64,000 nucleotides of DNA from Cohaesibacter intestini (GTDB lineage Bacteria; Pseudomonadota; Alphaproteobacteria; Rhizobiales; Cohaesibacteraceae), in the NCBI RefSeq assembly GCF_003324485.1, contig NZ_QODK01000001.1:992001-1056000 (forward strand). The letters run 5' to 3'. The notes under the pieces are model-generated. The model had not been told where the DNA came from, did no database searches, and saw only the letters and a program-made list of their open reading frames with translations. A program made the position numbers and the translations under genes. The first letter of the stretch is position 1, and each line of letters starts with the position of its first letter. Of this stretch, positions 8,250-16,625 are shown in pieces.

Positions 8250-8612
8250 TCTGGTCATCTCCTTTTGCGGCGCGGCGCTGGCCCAATTTTTTGCAGGCAA
8301 GCGTCCGCGTGGATTGGCGGCCATAAGATGGGCGTCCATTCCAATGGGGAAGGGGGCTGGTGTCGATTACGTAAACCCTGCATGCGGAGCCTTGGGATGC
8401 TCCCTTTCGTCGCTGGCTTGCATTTTGGTGATGCAATACAGCGACTTAACGGGTTAAGGTGACAATAGCACCGGATCGCAACGAACTGTAGAGCGCCAAA
8501 TGAAAGATGCTTTTCATGGATGCATGTTGAAGCGGGGGTAAGGATCCGTGACTGTCTGCCCAATCATGGCTTAAAAGGTGCGGGCTGTGGTGCAATTCAG
8601 GAATGATCTGAG
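8250..8612. other. Intergenic region upstream of the LysR gene
   Basis: No gene seen. It should hold the promoter and operator of the LysR gene at 8613 and the upstream region of the small minus-strand frame. A partial repeat of TTAA words (TTAACGGGTTAA, about 8448-8459) is present but has the wrong spacing for CtrA. Confidence 0.4.
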
Positions 8613-9494
8613 ATGGAAGCAAGTTGGGATGATCTGAAACTGTTTTTGATTGTTGCCGAGGGTGGGGGGCTGTCGGCCGCGTCGGCGCGCACGGGCATTT
8701 CAGCGCCGACCATCGGACGGCGCATGTTGGCTCTTGAGCGGACAATGAATCGCATTTTGTTTGAGCGTTCGCGCCGCGGATATGAACTGGCTGCTGATGG
8801 GATTTGCCTGCTTGAGCGTGTGCGTGAAATGGCCACAATCTCGGGCGCGATTACGCAGTGGCATAGCGGGGCCTTTGGCGATCCCTTTGTCGGCATTGCG
8901 GGGGATTCGTGGCTGGCGATGTTTCTTGCTCAGAGGAACAAGGCATTGTCGCACGGTCCGGGGGATATTCGTTTTTGCTGTTTCGATGCCCATGAGGGCC
9001 TGAATATGAGCAACCGGGACAGCGATATTGCCATCATTAGCAACCCGCCGCAGACGGGCAATTTTGCTGTGCGTCCGTCGGTGCATGTGGCCTATGCGGT
9101 TTATCAAGCACAGGATCTTGGTGAGGATGCGGATCGCCCTTGGGTCTCACTGGGCAAGGAAGATGCGCGCTTTGCTTCAGAGCGGTGGGTCTATGAGCGG
9201 CACGATCTGGAGATTTATGGCTGGACCAACAGCCCGCATGTGCTGTTCCAAATGATAAAAGCGGGGCAGGGGCGCAGTGTTTTGCCCTGCTTTCTTGGCG
9301 ATGCTGCGCCGGAGCTCATAAGGGCCAGTGATGTGATTGAGGAGCTGACGGTTCGTCTGCATTTGGTGGTCAATGACGATGATCGCCATCGGCCAGAAAT
9401 CCGCACGATGATCGAGCGGCTGTCGCGCTTGCTGGAAGACAATCGGGCTTTGTTTGCCGGAGAGTGCCCCGCCGGATTGTTGATTGGGCGTTAA
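8613..9494 (+). CDS. LysR-family transcriptional regulator
   Basis: A 293-residue LysR-type regulator. The winged-helix DNA-binding domain is at 1-65 (WDDLKLFLIVAEGGG, then LSAASARTGISAPTIGRRM as the helix-turn-helix). The remainder is a short effector-binding domain, with motifs such as SDIAIISNPPQ around 140. It resembles the subgroup of LysR proteins that starts with WDDL and contains GRR in the recognition helix. The ATG follows an AGGA box. It overlaps the convergent membrane-protein gene by four bases. Its target is not evident: no divergent metabolic gene adjoins it. Confidence 0.88.
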   Translation: MEASWDDLKLFLIVAEGGGLSAASARTGISAPTIGRRMLALERTMNRILFERSRRGYELAADGICLLERVREMATISGAITQWHSGAFGDPFVGIAGDSWLAMFLAQRNKALSHGPGDIRFCCFDAHEGLNMSNRDSDIAIISNPPQTGNFAVRPSVHVAYAVYQAQDLGEDADRPWVSLGKEDARFASERWVYERHDLEIYGWTNSPHVLFQMIKAGQGRSVLPCFLGDAAPELIRASDVIEELTVRLHLVVNDDDRHRPEIRTMIERLSRLLEDNRALFAGECPAGLLIGR

Positions 9495-9952
9495 AGGTTG
9501 CGGGGCTTGTTGGTGAGGGTGCGTTTGACGATGCCTGCGCCGCGCCCTGCTACCAGCCAATAAACAAAGCCGCCGACCAGCCCTGCGGCCATGGCACGAA
9601 TATCAAGGGCAATGGCCAATTCATCAACCCGTTCGCCCGGTGCATGGAAGGCAAACAGCGACAGGATAAGGCCGTAGGCGAGATAAACAAAAAGACTGCG
9701 CCAGGATAGAATCTCGGCAACGATCAGGCCGAGCAGGATCGGGTAGAAACCGATCGAGCCGAAGATGCCAGCGATGAAGACGCCGGTAAAGACCGAGAAA
9801 ACATTCTCAAAGACCGGATCTGGGCCGGGGCCTGCGAAATTCGGGTCCATTGCCAACAGGGCAAATCCAAGAAAGACCCCAGCCGCCAGCAAAGCCAGAA
9901 TGAGTCCGATGGGCACCATGAAAAGGCGGGCGATGATGCGGGAAAGGCTCAC
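9491..9952 (-). CDS. Small integral membrane protein, unknown
   Basis: A 153-residue protein with four hydrophobic segments (about 8-32, 50-75, 78-102 and 118-135) and a Gly/Pro loop (PNFAGPGPDP) between the first two. No family is recognised with certainty. It lies 62 bases downstream of rlmN on the same strand and may be cotranscribed with it. The C-terminal codons overlap the end of the convergent LysR gene. Confidence 0.75.
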   Translation of the reverse strand: MSLSRIIARLFMVPIGLILALLAAGVFLGFALLAMDPNFAGPGPDPVFENVFSVFTGVFIAGIFGSIGFYPILLGLIVAEILSWRSLFVYLAYGLILSLFAFHAPGERVDELAIALDIRAMAAGLVGGFVYWLVAGRGAGIVKRTLTNKPRNL

Positions 9953-10014
9953 TGGTTTGGTCCTGTTATTTTGCGTGTGTGCGCAGAGGCGGGAGAATGA
10001 AGCCGCAAGGGCTT

Positions 10015-11355
10015 CTAGTCGTCCCCTTCCATATCGTCATCATGGCCGTCGCCTGCAAGATTGGCCAGCCGCATTCTTTCCAAAGCGGCCAATTCGGCTT
10101 CGAGCTTGTCCCGTTCCACCTTGCGCAGACGCTCGGTTTCCGATTTCAGCTGGCCACAGGCGGCGAAAATATCACGGCCGCGCGGCGTGCGAACCGGCGA
10201 GGCATAGCCTGCGCGGTTGATGAAATCGGCAAATTCCTCGATCTGTTCCCAGTCGGAGCATTCATATTGGGTGCCCGGCCATGGGTTGAAGGGAATGAGG
10301 TTGATCTTGGCAGGGATGCCGCGCAGCATCTTGACCAGTTGGCGGGCGTCGTCAATGGAATCGTTGACCCCTTTGAGCATCACATATTCAAAGGTGATCC
10401 GTTTGGCATTGGAGACGCCGGGATAGGTGCGGCAGGCTTCAAGCAGCTCTTTGAGAGGCCATTTTTTGTTGATCGGAACCAGTTCGTCGCGCAGCTCATC
10501 GTTGGTGGCGTGCAGGGAAATGGCCAGCATGCAGCCCGCTTCCGCACCGATTCGCTCGATATTTGGCACATGGCCCGAGGTCGACAGGGTGACGCGGCGC
10601 TTGGAAATGGACAGGCCATCACCGTCGGACATGATCAGCATGGCCGTTTTGACATGGTCATAGTTGAAGAGCGGCTCACCCATGCCCATCATCACGACGT
10701 TGGAAACGAAGCGCCCCGCCTTTGGCACAATGGCTCCGGTTTCCGGCTCACGCTCGGGGAAGTCATTGAGCATTTCGCGCGCGACGCGCAGCTGGGCAAC
10801 GATTTCTTCCGACGTCAGGTTGCGGACCAGCTTCTGGGTGCCGGTGTGGCAGAAGGTGCAGTTGAGTGTGCAGCCAACCTGAGAGGAAACACACAGGGTG
10901 CCGCGATTTTCATCCGGAATATAGACCGTTTCCACTTCCACTGGCTTGCCAGCGCCGCGCGGCGGGAAACGCAGCAGCCATTTGCGAGTGCCATCAACCG
11001 AAATCTGCTCGGCGACCAGTTCGGGATGGGTTACTGTGTAGACCAGAGCCATCTTGGAGCGCAGATCCTTGGAGATGTTGGTCATCTGATCGAACGAGGT
11101 CGCGCCGCGAATATAGATCCAGTGCCAGAGCTGGTTAACGCGCATGCGGATCTGTTTTTCCGCAACACCGATCCGGCGCATGGCTTCGCCCAGATCACCG
11201 CGATCCATGCCGACAAGATTGAGCTTGTCCGGATCAAGGGCTGGCCAGCTATAACCGTGGCTGGTTTCAATAGCGACAGTTTCAGACGCGGCTGGATTGT
11301 CGGCAGCAGCGGGCGTGGCGGCGTCTGCCGCAAGGGATGCAGTGTCCATGGTCAT
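10015..11355 (-). CDS. rlmN: Dual-specificity rRNA/tRNA methyltransferase RlmN
   Basis: Radical-SAM enzyme that methylates C2 of adenosine 2503 in 23S rRNA (and A37 of some tRNAs). The 4Fe-4S cluster motif C-x3-C-x2-C is at C162, C166 and C169; the [14 protein letters not shown] segment follows, and the [13 protein letters not shown] and [10 protein letters not shown] segments mark the SAM-binding core. At 446 residues it is longer than many homologues because of an Ala-rich N-terminal extension (about 1-35) and an acidic tail ending in DDDMEGDD. The AGAGGAG ribosome-binding site lies 22 bases before the ATG, with a hairpin in between (see 11356-11382). Confidence 0.95.
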   Translation of the reverse strand: MTMDTASLAADAATPAAADNPAASETVAIETSHGYSWPALDPDKLNLVGMDRGDLGEAMRRIGVAEKQIRMRVNQLWHWIYIRGATSFDQMTNISKDLRSKMALVYTVTHPELVAEQISVDGTRKWLLRFPPRGAGKPVEVETVYIPDENRGTLCVSSQVGCTLNCTFCHTGTQKLVRNLTSEEIVAQLRVAREMLNDFPEREPETGAIVPKAGRFVSNVVMMGMGEPLFNYDHVKTAMLIMSDGDGLSISKRRVTLSTSGHVPNIERIGAEAGCMLAISLHATNDELRDELVPINKKWPLKELLEACRTYPGVSNAKRITFEYVMLKGVNDSIDDARQLVKMLRGIPAKINLIPFNPWPGTQYECSDWEQIEEFADFINRAGYASPVRTPRGRDIFAACGQLKSETERLRKVERDKLEAELAALERMRLANLAGDGHDDDMEGDD

Positions 11356-11382
11356 TGGCTGCAGCGTGGCTGCAGGCTCCTC
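11356..11382 (-). promoter_or_regulatory. Hairpin between rlmN ribosome-binding site and start
   Basis: On the minus strand GAGGA (11378-11382) is followed by CTGCAG-CCACG-CTGCAG (11375-11359) and then the ATG at 11355. Linear spacing is 22 bases, too long for initiation; folding the six-pair stem shortens the effective gap to about five bases. This may be a structured translation start, or the true start may lie elsewhere. Confidence 0.35.
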
Positions 11383-11561
11383 TTTTCAAGGCCGATCGCC
11401 TCTGTGCGATCCTTGGAGGCCACCATTCCGGAACGACCCGCCCCGCGCGCGATTGCGTCTTAGTTGGGAGCAGACCAGAACCTTGCCCTTTTGCCTTTCA
11501 CCATTATGGCGGCTGGCCTGTCAGGGGGTGGCTCGTGAATATGAAGTGGGGTGTATAATGC

Positions 11562-11590
11562 AAAAAAGCGGCCTTGTCAGCCGCTTTTTT
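11562..11590. terminator. Terminator of the ialB-like gene
   Basis: A perfect 11-pair stem AAAAAAGCGGC (11562-11572) / GCCGCTTTTTT (11580-11590) around a seven-base loop, with T tracts on both strands. It lies 44 bases past the ialB stop on the minus strand. Confidence 0.85.
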
Positions 11591-11633
11591 CCGTTCGTCT
11601 TTTCAAGATACGGGCCGAAGCTCGGCTGTTTGC

Positions 11634-12146
11634 CTATTTGCACTGATCAACCGCTGCGCGGCTGGCTGCCGTGACACCAGACAGGGAGTAGGTGTCGACG
11701 GTCAGAGTGCCGCGGCGGGATGTGCCCCGCACGATCATCGAAGAGCCGCGGCGCATGGCGCCAACCAGACGGGCTTCTTCGGCTGCATTTTCCAACCATG
11801 CCCCATCACCAGAGGTGTAAAGGGTGAAGCGGTCAGAGCCGACTTCAATGGTGGTCTTGGAGCCTTCCTTGTAAGGATAGCCGGTGATCACGTTGACTTC
11901 TTCGCGGACACCTTCTCTCGGACGTGTGGTGATGAAGAAGTAAACCGGATCGCGGTTCACATTCTTGGGTTCCATGTCCTTGGGCTGGCTGACCGCAAAG
12001 CACATCTTACCGCGCTGCGGATCATTGAAGACATATGTGCCCCAGTCCTTGAATTGCTCTACACGCGTCGCTGCGCCCTGCGCAAAAGCTGCAGTGGCGG
12101 AAAGTGCGAAAAGGGTGGCTGCACCGAGGATTTTTACGCTTTTCAT
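11634..12146 (-). CDS. IalB-family (invasion-associated locus B) secreted protein
   Basis: A 170-residue exported protein. Residues 1-22 form a signal peptide (MKSVKILGAATLFALSATAA, cleavage after AFA). The mature part has the IalB pattern: FKDWGTYVFND, CFAVSQPKDMEP, then YFFITTRP and YPYKEGSKTTIEVGSDRF, ending VDQCK. The family was named in Bartonella but is widespread in non-pathogenic Hyphomicrobiales; the function is probably envelope-related and is not established. Its own terminator follows. Confidence 0.88.
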   Translation of the reverse strand: MKSVKILGAATLFALSATAAFAQGAATRVEQFKDWGTYVFNDPQRGKMCFAVSQPKDMEPKNVNRDPVYFFITTRPREGVREEVNVITGYPYKEGSKTTIEVGSDRFTLYTSGDGAWLENAAEEARLVGAMRRGSSMIVRGTSRRGTLTVDTYSLSGVTAASRAAVDQCK

Positions 12147-12384
12147 CTCTACCTGTCGCCGTTCGACTGGATTCCATCAGGAGCACGTGGCTCCAGTTCA
12201 TTCATTCAACATTTACCAAGATCGGGGTTACCAAACCGTGAAGCCAAAGAAAAAATTGCTGTCTTTCTTCGGATTTTACGGTTTTCCGCGCGAAACGGCC
12301 CTGATTTTGAAAATTTCCAAGCAGAATTGAAGCCAATTAAGGCAGGAGAAGGGCAAGGCAGGCTTGCGGCGGGAAGTTTGCCCA

Positions 12385-12627
12385 TCAGCTTGTGGGTTGG
12401 TCCGGTTTGACCACCAAAAAGGCCACCAGACGGCGGGCAATTGGCGCCACGACAAGCACGCAGGGAAAGGCCACTGCCCAAGCAGAAAGCCATGAGCCGA
12501 TCCATTCGCCCATGAAGCCATCCATCAGGCCCAAAGCGCGATAGGTGGCGATGCCAGAGACGATGAAGGACATCAGGCCGGAGAGAAACAGGCCAAAGAG
12601 TATGTGAGCAAAGCGGGCAGGGATCAT
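12385..12627 (-). CDS. DUF2798 membrane protein
   Basis: An 80-residue protein with two membrane helices (about 8-30 and 42-65). The segments GLMSFIVSGIATYRALG and WIGSWLSAWAVAFPCVLVVAP match the DUF2798 pattern. The ATG at 12627 follows AAGGA by 11 bases; a longer frame upstream would overlap the RNA methyltransferase gene and is rejected. It lies 34 bases downstream of that gene and is probably cotranscribed. Function unknown. Confidence 0.8.
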   Translation of the reverse strand: MIPARFAHILFGLFLSGLMSFIVSGIATYRALGLMDGFMGEWIGSWLSAWAVAFPCVLVVAPIARRLVAFLVVKPDQPTS

Positions 12628-12661
12628 GCAGACAGTGTCCTTTTCGAGACGAATTTGGGTG

Positions 12662-13204
12662 TTAGCCTTTAAGAGCGTCTGGCACGCCCGAGCGGAATTT
12701 GGGTTTGCCATGCTGATGGGTTCTGAGCTCCGCCGGGCCACCAACGCGCACCGGACGATCCGTGAAACCACCCATCGACTGGACCCGGTCATACATGATG
12801 ATCGCGCCAGCGGTGGCGACATTGAGACAGAAAAGGGTCGGGATCTTGATGATGAATTCGCAGCGTTCCTGCATCGCGGCGGTCAGGTTGCCCCGTTCTG
12901 GTCCAAGGATATAGGCCGCCTTGGTGGGATGGCGGAATGATGGCAAATCCACCGCATCGTCGGTCAGCTCAACACCGACCAAACGGCAGTCTTTGGGCAA
13001 CTGCATGCTTTCTGCATTGTCCCATGGATAATAGGGGATATGATCAGAGGAGCGGGAGGTGTCGGTGCCGGGCCGATTGAAAGTGCGTTCTGCTGCGACC
13101 GTGAAAAAGAAACTGGCACCAAAAGCATGGGCCGTGCGCACCAGATTGCCGAAATTGCCCTCCTTGGACAAACCTTCCACGCCGATGGCGAAATAACCCC
13201 GCAT
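12662..13204 (-). CDS. SpoU/TrmH-family RNA methyltransferase
   Basis: A 180-residue SPOUT-fold enzyme likely to 2'-O-methylate tRNA or rRNA. The N-terminus MRGYFAIGVEGLSKEGNFGNLVRTAHAFG corresponds to motif 1 (N and R conserved), AAYILGPERGNLTAAM to motif 2 and IPTLFCLNVATAGAIIMYDR to motif 3, here with CLN where classical SpoU proteins have SLN. The start at 13204 is chosen because it coincides with the conserved N-terminus. The substrate is not known. The upstream 300 bases to 13503 hold its promoter and that of the divergent oxidoreductase. Confidence 0.85.
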   Translation of the reverse strand: MRGYFAIGVEGLSKEGNFGNLVRTAHAFGASFFFTVAAERTFNRPGTDTSRSSDHIPYYPWDNAESMQLPKDCRLVGVELTDDAVDLPSFRHPTKAAYILGPERGNLTAAMQERCEFIIKIPTLFCLNVATAGAIIMYDRVQSMGGFTDRPVRVGGPAELRTHQHGKPKFRSGVPDALKG

Positions 13205-13503
13205 GTGTTTCTCTCGTCCCTTTTGCCCTGTCTGCCCTTTTTTGCGGGCAGTTGATGTTTGAAAGTCGCGCTTTTCTAGCCTCAAAGATGCAAAAATGGA
13301 AGGCTGGCAGTGTAAAAGCCCGATCGGTGTCATGCGCGGCCATGCTTTTCCTTTGCGGCACACACTTCGACTTTCAGGGCAAGGGGCGGGTTTGATCTTT
13401 TGGACGCTGCCCCGGCATGCTAGCTCTAGAGCACTGGAAGGCCGCCGTGGACCCTATGTGATCGGCGGGCCTTGAAGGACATTGCCTGTTGAGGGAGGAA
13501 AGC

Positions 13504-14478
13504 ATGCGCGCGGTGCTGTGTGAGGCGTTCGGGGCGGCCGAAAATCTGGTTCTCAAAGAGATCGACAAGCCCGTGGCCGAAGAGGGGCAGGTGTTGATCC
13601 GGGTCCGGGCGGCGGCGCTCAATTTTTTCGACACGCTGATCATTCGCAACAAATATCAATATACGCCTGATTTGCCCTTCTCGCCCGCAGGCGAGATTTC
13701 CGGTGAGATCGAAGCGGTCGGTGCGGGTGTGGATCCGGCCCGCATCGGCGAGCGGGTCCTTGCCTATATCCGCTGGGGCGGAGCGCGGGAGTATGTGGTG
13801 GTCAATGCGGAGGAAGCCATCCTGATGCCCGAGGCTTTGGAGTTTGAGCAATCCGCCGGGCTGATGATCACCTATGGCACGACCATCTATGCGCTGAAAA
13901 GCCGGGCGAAGCTGCAGCCGGGGGAGACCCTTGCGGTGCTAGGGGCGGCTGGCGGGGTTGGGCTTGCGGCGGTGGAGATCGGCAAGCTGATGGGCGCGCG
14001 GGTGATCGCCTGTGCCTCGTCCGATGAAAAGCTTGATCTGTGCGAGGTCCATGGCGCTGATTTGCGGGTCAATTACAAGCTTGGTGATTTGAAACTGGCG
14101 CTGAAGGGCCTGACCAAAGGGCACGGGGTCGATGTTGTTTATGATCCGGTCGGCGGGGATCTGGCGGAAGCGGCGCTCAGGGCAACTGGCTGGTATGGGC
14201 GTTTTCTGGTGATCGGCTTTGCCTCCGGCACGATCCCGAAAATGCCGCTCAATCTGGTGATGCTGAAAAGTGTCGATCTGCTCGGCGTCTTCTGGGGCGA
14301 GGCAATCGTCCGCAACCCCGAAGAGCATGCACAGAATATGGCCTTGATCATGCAATGGGTGAGTGAGGGCAAGCTGAAGCCGCATTTGCACCAGAGCTAT
14401 CCATTAGAAGACACCGCCAAGGCCATTGCCGCCATTCAAAATAGGGAAGTGAAGGGCAAAGTGGTGATTACCCTTTAA
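13504..14478 (+). CDS. Zinc-independent MDR NADPH:quinone oxidoreductase
   Basis: A 324-residue medium-chain dehydrogenase/reductase of the quinone oxidoreductase class. It has the N-terminal GroES-like domain, no catalytic zinc ligands, and a Rossmann domain with the motif AVLGAAGGVGLAAVEIGKLMGA around 140-161 and DVVYDPVGGD around 210. It ends with the family's typical REVKGKVVITL. The ATG at 13504 is preceded by GGGAGGAAAGC, a strong ribosome-binding site; five codons upstream there is a second ATG that would cover it. Likely substrate is a quinone or enone; not specified by sequence. Confidence 0.9.
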   Translation: MRAVLCEAFGAAENLVLKEIDKPVAEEGQVLIRVRAAALNFFDTLIIRNKYQYTPDLPFSPAGEISGEIEAVGAGVDPARIGERVLAYIRWGGAREYVVVNAEEAILMPEALEFEQSAGLMITYGTTIYALKSRAKLQPGETLAVLGAAGGVGLAAVEIGKLMGARVIACASSDEKLDLCEVHGADLRVNYKLGDLKLALKGLTKGHGVDVVYDPVGGDLAEAALRATGWYGRFLVIGFASGTIPKMPLNLVMLKSVDLLGVFWGEAIVRNPEEHAQNMALIMQWVSEGKLKPHLHQSYPLEDTAKAIAAIQNREVKGKVVITL

Positions 14479-14523
14479 AGCAGTCCTACATCCGACGAGC
14501 CCAATTATCTCTCTACGTGCCAA

Positions 14524-14949
14524 TTATCGCTCGACATGAATGTCATGCTCGGACAGGGCCTGCTTGGCCCGCAGGCGGTGGGTGTCGGTGATGTTGTTGT
14601 GCACGGTTTTGAGCACATAAGTCAGCAGGGCGACATCATCGGCAAAGCCAATGCCGACGATGAAATCGGGCACCACATCAAGGGGCAGGACGAAATAGGC
14701 CAGCGCACCAATCAGGGTAAGGCGCACCTTGAAGGGGGTGTTGCGGTCAAAGGCGCAATAGTAACCCGCGACAATTTCCTCGATGATCGGCAGTTGTTTT
14801 GCTGCCTTGGCGATGACGGACCAGAATTGCTTGCGGACCTCGGATGCCTTGCGGGCCGTTTTGGCGTCGCGATGGCCCTTTTCATCCTCAGCCGCCTGTT
14901 CGGGTGGCAAGAGTTCCAGTTCATCCTCGGTATAATGGCGATGGCTCAC
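14524..14949 (-). CDS. DUF1232 (YkvA-like) membrane protein
   Basis: A 141-residue protein with a hydrophilic, Glu-rich N-terminal third and the DUF1232 core FKVRLTLIGALAYFVLPLDVVPDF followed by GFADDVALLTYVL, a hairpin-like membrane segment. Function is unknown. It is convergent with the oxidoreductase (46 bases between stops) and about 95 bases downstream of the sigma-factor gene on the same strand. Confidence 0.85.
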   Translation of the reverse strand: MSHRHYTEDELELLPPEQAAEDEKGHRDAKTARKASEVRKQFWSVIAKAAKQLPIIEEIVAGYYCAFDRNTPFKVRLTLIGALAYFVLPLDVVPDFIVGIGFADDVALLTYVLKTVHNNITDTHRLRAKQALSEHDIHVER

Positions 14950-15012
14950 GCAGGGTCCCCTCTGACTTGTTTCCTTTCAGATATGGGGGGCATTGGTTCC
15001 TTGCGCAAGTCA

Positions 15013-15046
15013 GGCACCAGTCAGTCACCAGTCAGGCCACCAGTCA
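15013..15046 (-). repeat. 11/12-bp tandem repeat overlapping the sigma-factor stop
   Basis: On the minus strand the word TGACTGGTG occurs three times in 34 bases, spaced 12 and 11 bases; the first TGA is the stop codon of the sigma-factor gene (15046-15044). Equivalent plus-strand copies are 15013-15023, 15024-15034 and 15035-15046. Confidence 0.7.
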
Positions 15047-15943
15047 TGTCAGAGGCACCGTGCGATCAAGACGCGTCAGTTTGTCGGGATTGCGAATGAT
15101 GAAGATGCCTTCCACCTGCCGGTTGGAATCAAAGGCAAAAGTGATGGCTGAATCGAGCTTTCCATCGATGTGAAGGGTCAGACCCGGTTGGCCGTTCAAC
15201 TCGATATCCGCAAGGATGCCATTGCTTTCCTGCCAAATGGGCAGCAGCACCTTGTCAAAGAATTTGCCGACTGCCTTGGCCCCGAAGACCGGTTTGCTGA
15301 TGGATGTGGCCTTGCCACCCGCATCGGCATAAAGAGACACATCGGCAGCAAGCAGGGAGCGAAGACCGTCCATATTGCCGTCCGTTATGGCCTGATGGAA
15401 GGCCGAGACCAGCTGTTTTTGTTGTCGGGGTGGGGGGGCTTTATGGTCGCGCTCTTGTGTAAGACGTTTGCGCGCCCGGCTGACAAGCTGGCGACAGGTG
15501 GTGGCCTCGATGGCGAGCAGTTCGGCAATGTCCTGATAGTCGGTCTGGAACACATCGCGCAGCAAATAGGCGGCCCGTTCCTTCGGAGTGAGTTTCTCCA
15601 GAACCAGCAGAAAGGCCGTTGTCAGGCTTTCAGACAGCAGGATCTGATGTTCCGCACTTTCTTCCTGATCGGTCCGGACCGGTTCTGGCAGCCATTCGCC
15701 GGGATAGGTTTCCCGCTGCCTTTTGCGCGCTCTTAACCGATCGATCGCCTTGCGGCTGCAGGCAAGGGCCAACCAGTTTTCCGGTTTTTGGATGGTATCA
15801 TCAGCGGCTTTGGTCAACCAGGTTTCATAGACATCCTGAACCACATCCTCGGCATCGTGATGCGAGCCGAGAATGCGATAGGCCAGACCCATTAACATGG
15901 GTCTGGTTCTCGTGAAAATCTGATCGTTGGATCTGTTGGTCAT
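15044..15943 (-). CDS. ECF41-type RNA polymerase sigma factor (SigJ-like)
   Basis: A 299-residue extracytoplasmic-function sigma factor with sigma2 (about 8-75), sigma4 (about 105-165) and a fused C-terminal SnoaL-like domain (about 172-299), the defining architecture of group ECF41. The group-specific motifs are visible: WLPEP in the linker (84-88), a DGGGK-like DAGGK (207-211) and NPDKL (285-289). In this group the fused domain replaces an anti-sigma factor and tunes activity. It lies 25 bases downstream of a carboxymuconolactone decarboxylase gene, the usual ECF41 partner, in one operon behind a matching ECF41 promoter, implying autoregulation. Confidence 0.93.
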   Translation of the reverse strand: MTNRSNDQIFTRTRPMLMGLAYRILGSHHDAEDVVQDVYETWLTKAADDTIQKPENWLALACSRKAIDRLRARKRQRETYPGEWLPEPVRTDQEESAEHQILLSESLTTAFLLVLEKLTPKERAAYLLRDVFQTDYQDIAELLAIEATTCRQLVSRARKRLTQERDHKAPPPRQQKQLVSAFHQAITDGNMDGLRSLLAADVSLYADAGGKATSISKPVFGAKAVGKFFDKVLLPIWQESNGILADIELNGQPGLTLHIDGKLDSAITFAFDSNRQVEGIFIIRNPDKLTRLDRTVPLT

Positions 15944-15968
15944 GGCGCAGGGTCAATCAGTGGGTCTA

Positions 15969-16397
15969 TCAATGATTGGCGATCTGAATGCGGTTCCACA
16001 GATTGATCATGGCAATCTTGGCCGTCAGATAGGCAATCGCTTGGTCGTCAAAATGCTCGCGCAGCGCACCGCGCAGGGGTGAGAGATCCACATCGGGGTG
16101 TGGGTTTGTCAAAGCTTCCGTATAGGCAAAGACCGCCTTTTCCGCCGGGCTGAAGTCTGAAACATGACGCCAGACAATCAGGCGGTCAAGACGCTCCTGG
16201 CTTTCTCCGTCAGCCAGGGCTTCCCTGACATGCATCTGAACGCAATAGGCGCATTGATTGATCTGGGAGGCACGCAGGGCCACCAGATGGTTGAGCTTCC
16301 GGTTGGCGTGGTTGCCCAGCTCGGTCTCAATGGCGACCAGATGGGGCACAAGTGTTTCTGCTTCGGAGTAGAAATTGACGGGGTTGGTTTGACTCAT
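15969..16397 (-). CDS. Carboxymuconolactone decarboxylase family protein (ECF41 partner)
   Basis: A 142-residue AhpD/CMD-fold protein. It carries the redox motif C49-AY-C52 with H56 (CAYCVQMH), so it is more likely a peroxidase-like or alkylhydroperoxidase-type protein than a true decarboxylase. The start at 16397 places the conserved N-terminus MSQTNPVNFY after the promoter; a further 12 codons upstream would begin almost at the predicted -10 element. It is the first gene of the operon with the ECF41 sigma factor and is the standard target of that sigma group. Substrate unknown. Confidence 0.88.
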   Translation of the reverse strand: MSQTNPVNFYSEAETLVPHLVAIETELGNHANRKLNHLVALRASQINQCAYCVQMHVREALADGESQERLDRLIVWRHVSDFSPAEKAVFAYTEALTNPHPDVDLSPLRGALREHFDDQAIAYLTAKIAMINLWNRIQIANH

Positions 16398-16433
16398 TGT
16401 CCGTATCCTCGTTTTTGATCGTGATACCAACAT

Positions 16434-16460
16434 GACGTTCGCGGGGGCAGATTTGTGACA
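16434..16460 (-). promoter_or_regulatory. ECF41-type promoter
   Basis: On the minus strand TGTCACA (16460-16454) and CGTC (16437-16434) are separated by 16 bases and lie 36 bases before the ATG at 16397. This is the published consensus for ECF41 sigma factors, and the operon behind it encodes an ECF41 factor and its typical partner. Confidence 0.75.
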
Positions 16461-16625
16461 CGGCTCGCACGATTTATTGCAGATTTTTGGTTTTATTGTC
16501 TTGGTGCTTCTGAGTGATATTTACATATCATATTGTAATTATTTATCTTATTTTATGCATTTGACGTCTACGTAAAAGTTGGTAATGTCCTTTCAAAAAG
16601 CCAAGCAGGAGGAGAGGACAGCAAA

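Noticed and set aside
8448-8459. Paired TTAA words as a CtrA site upstream of the LysR gene
   Set aside because: The spacing is four bases, not seven.
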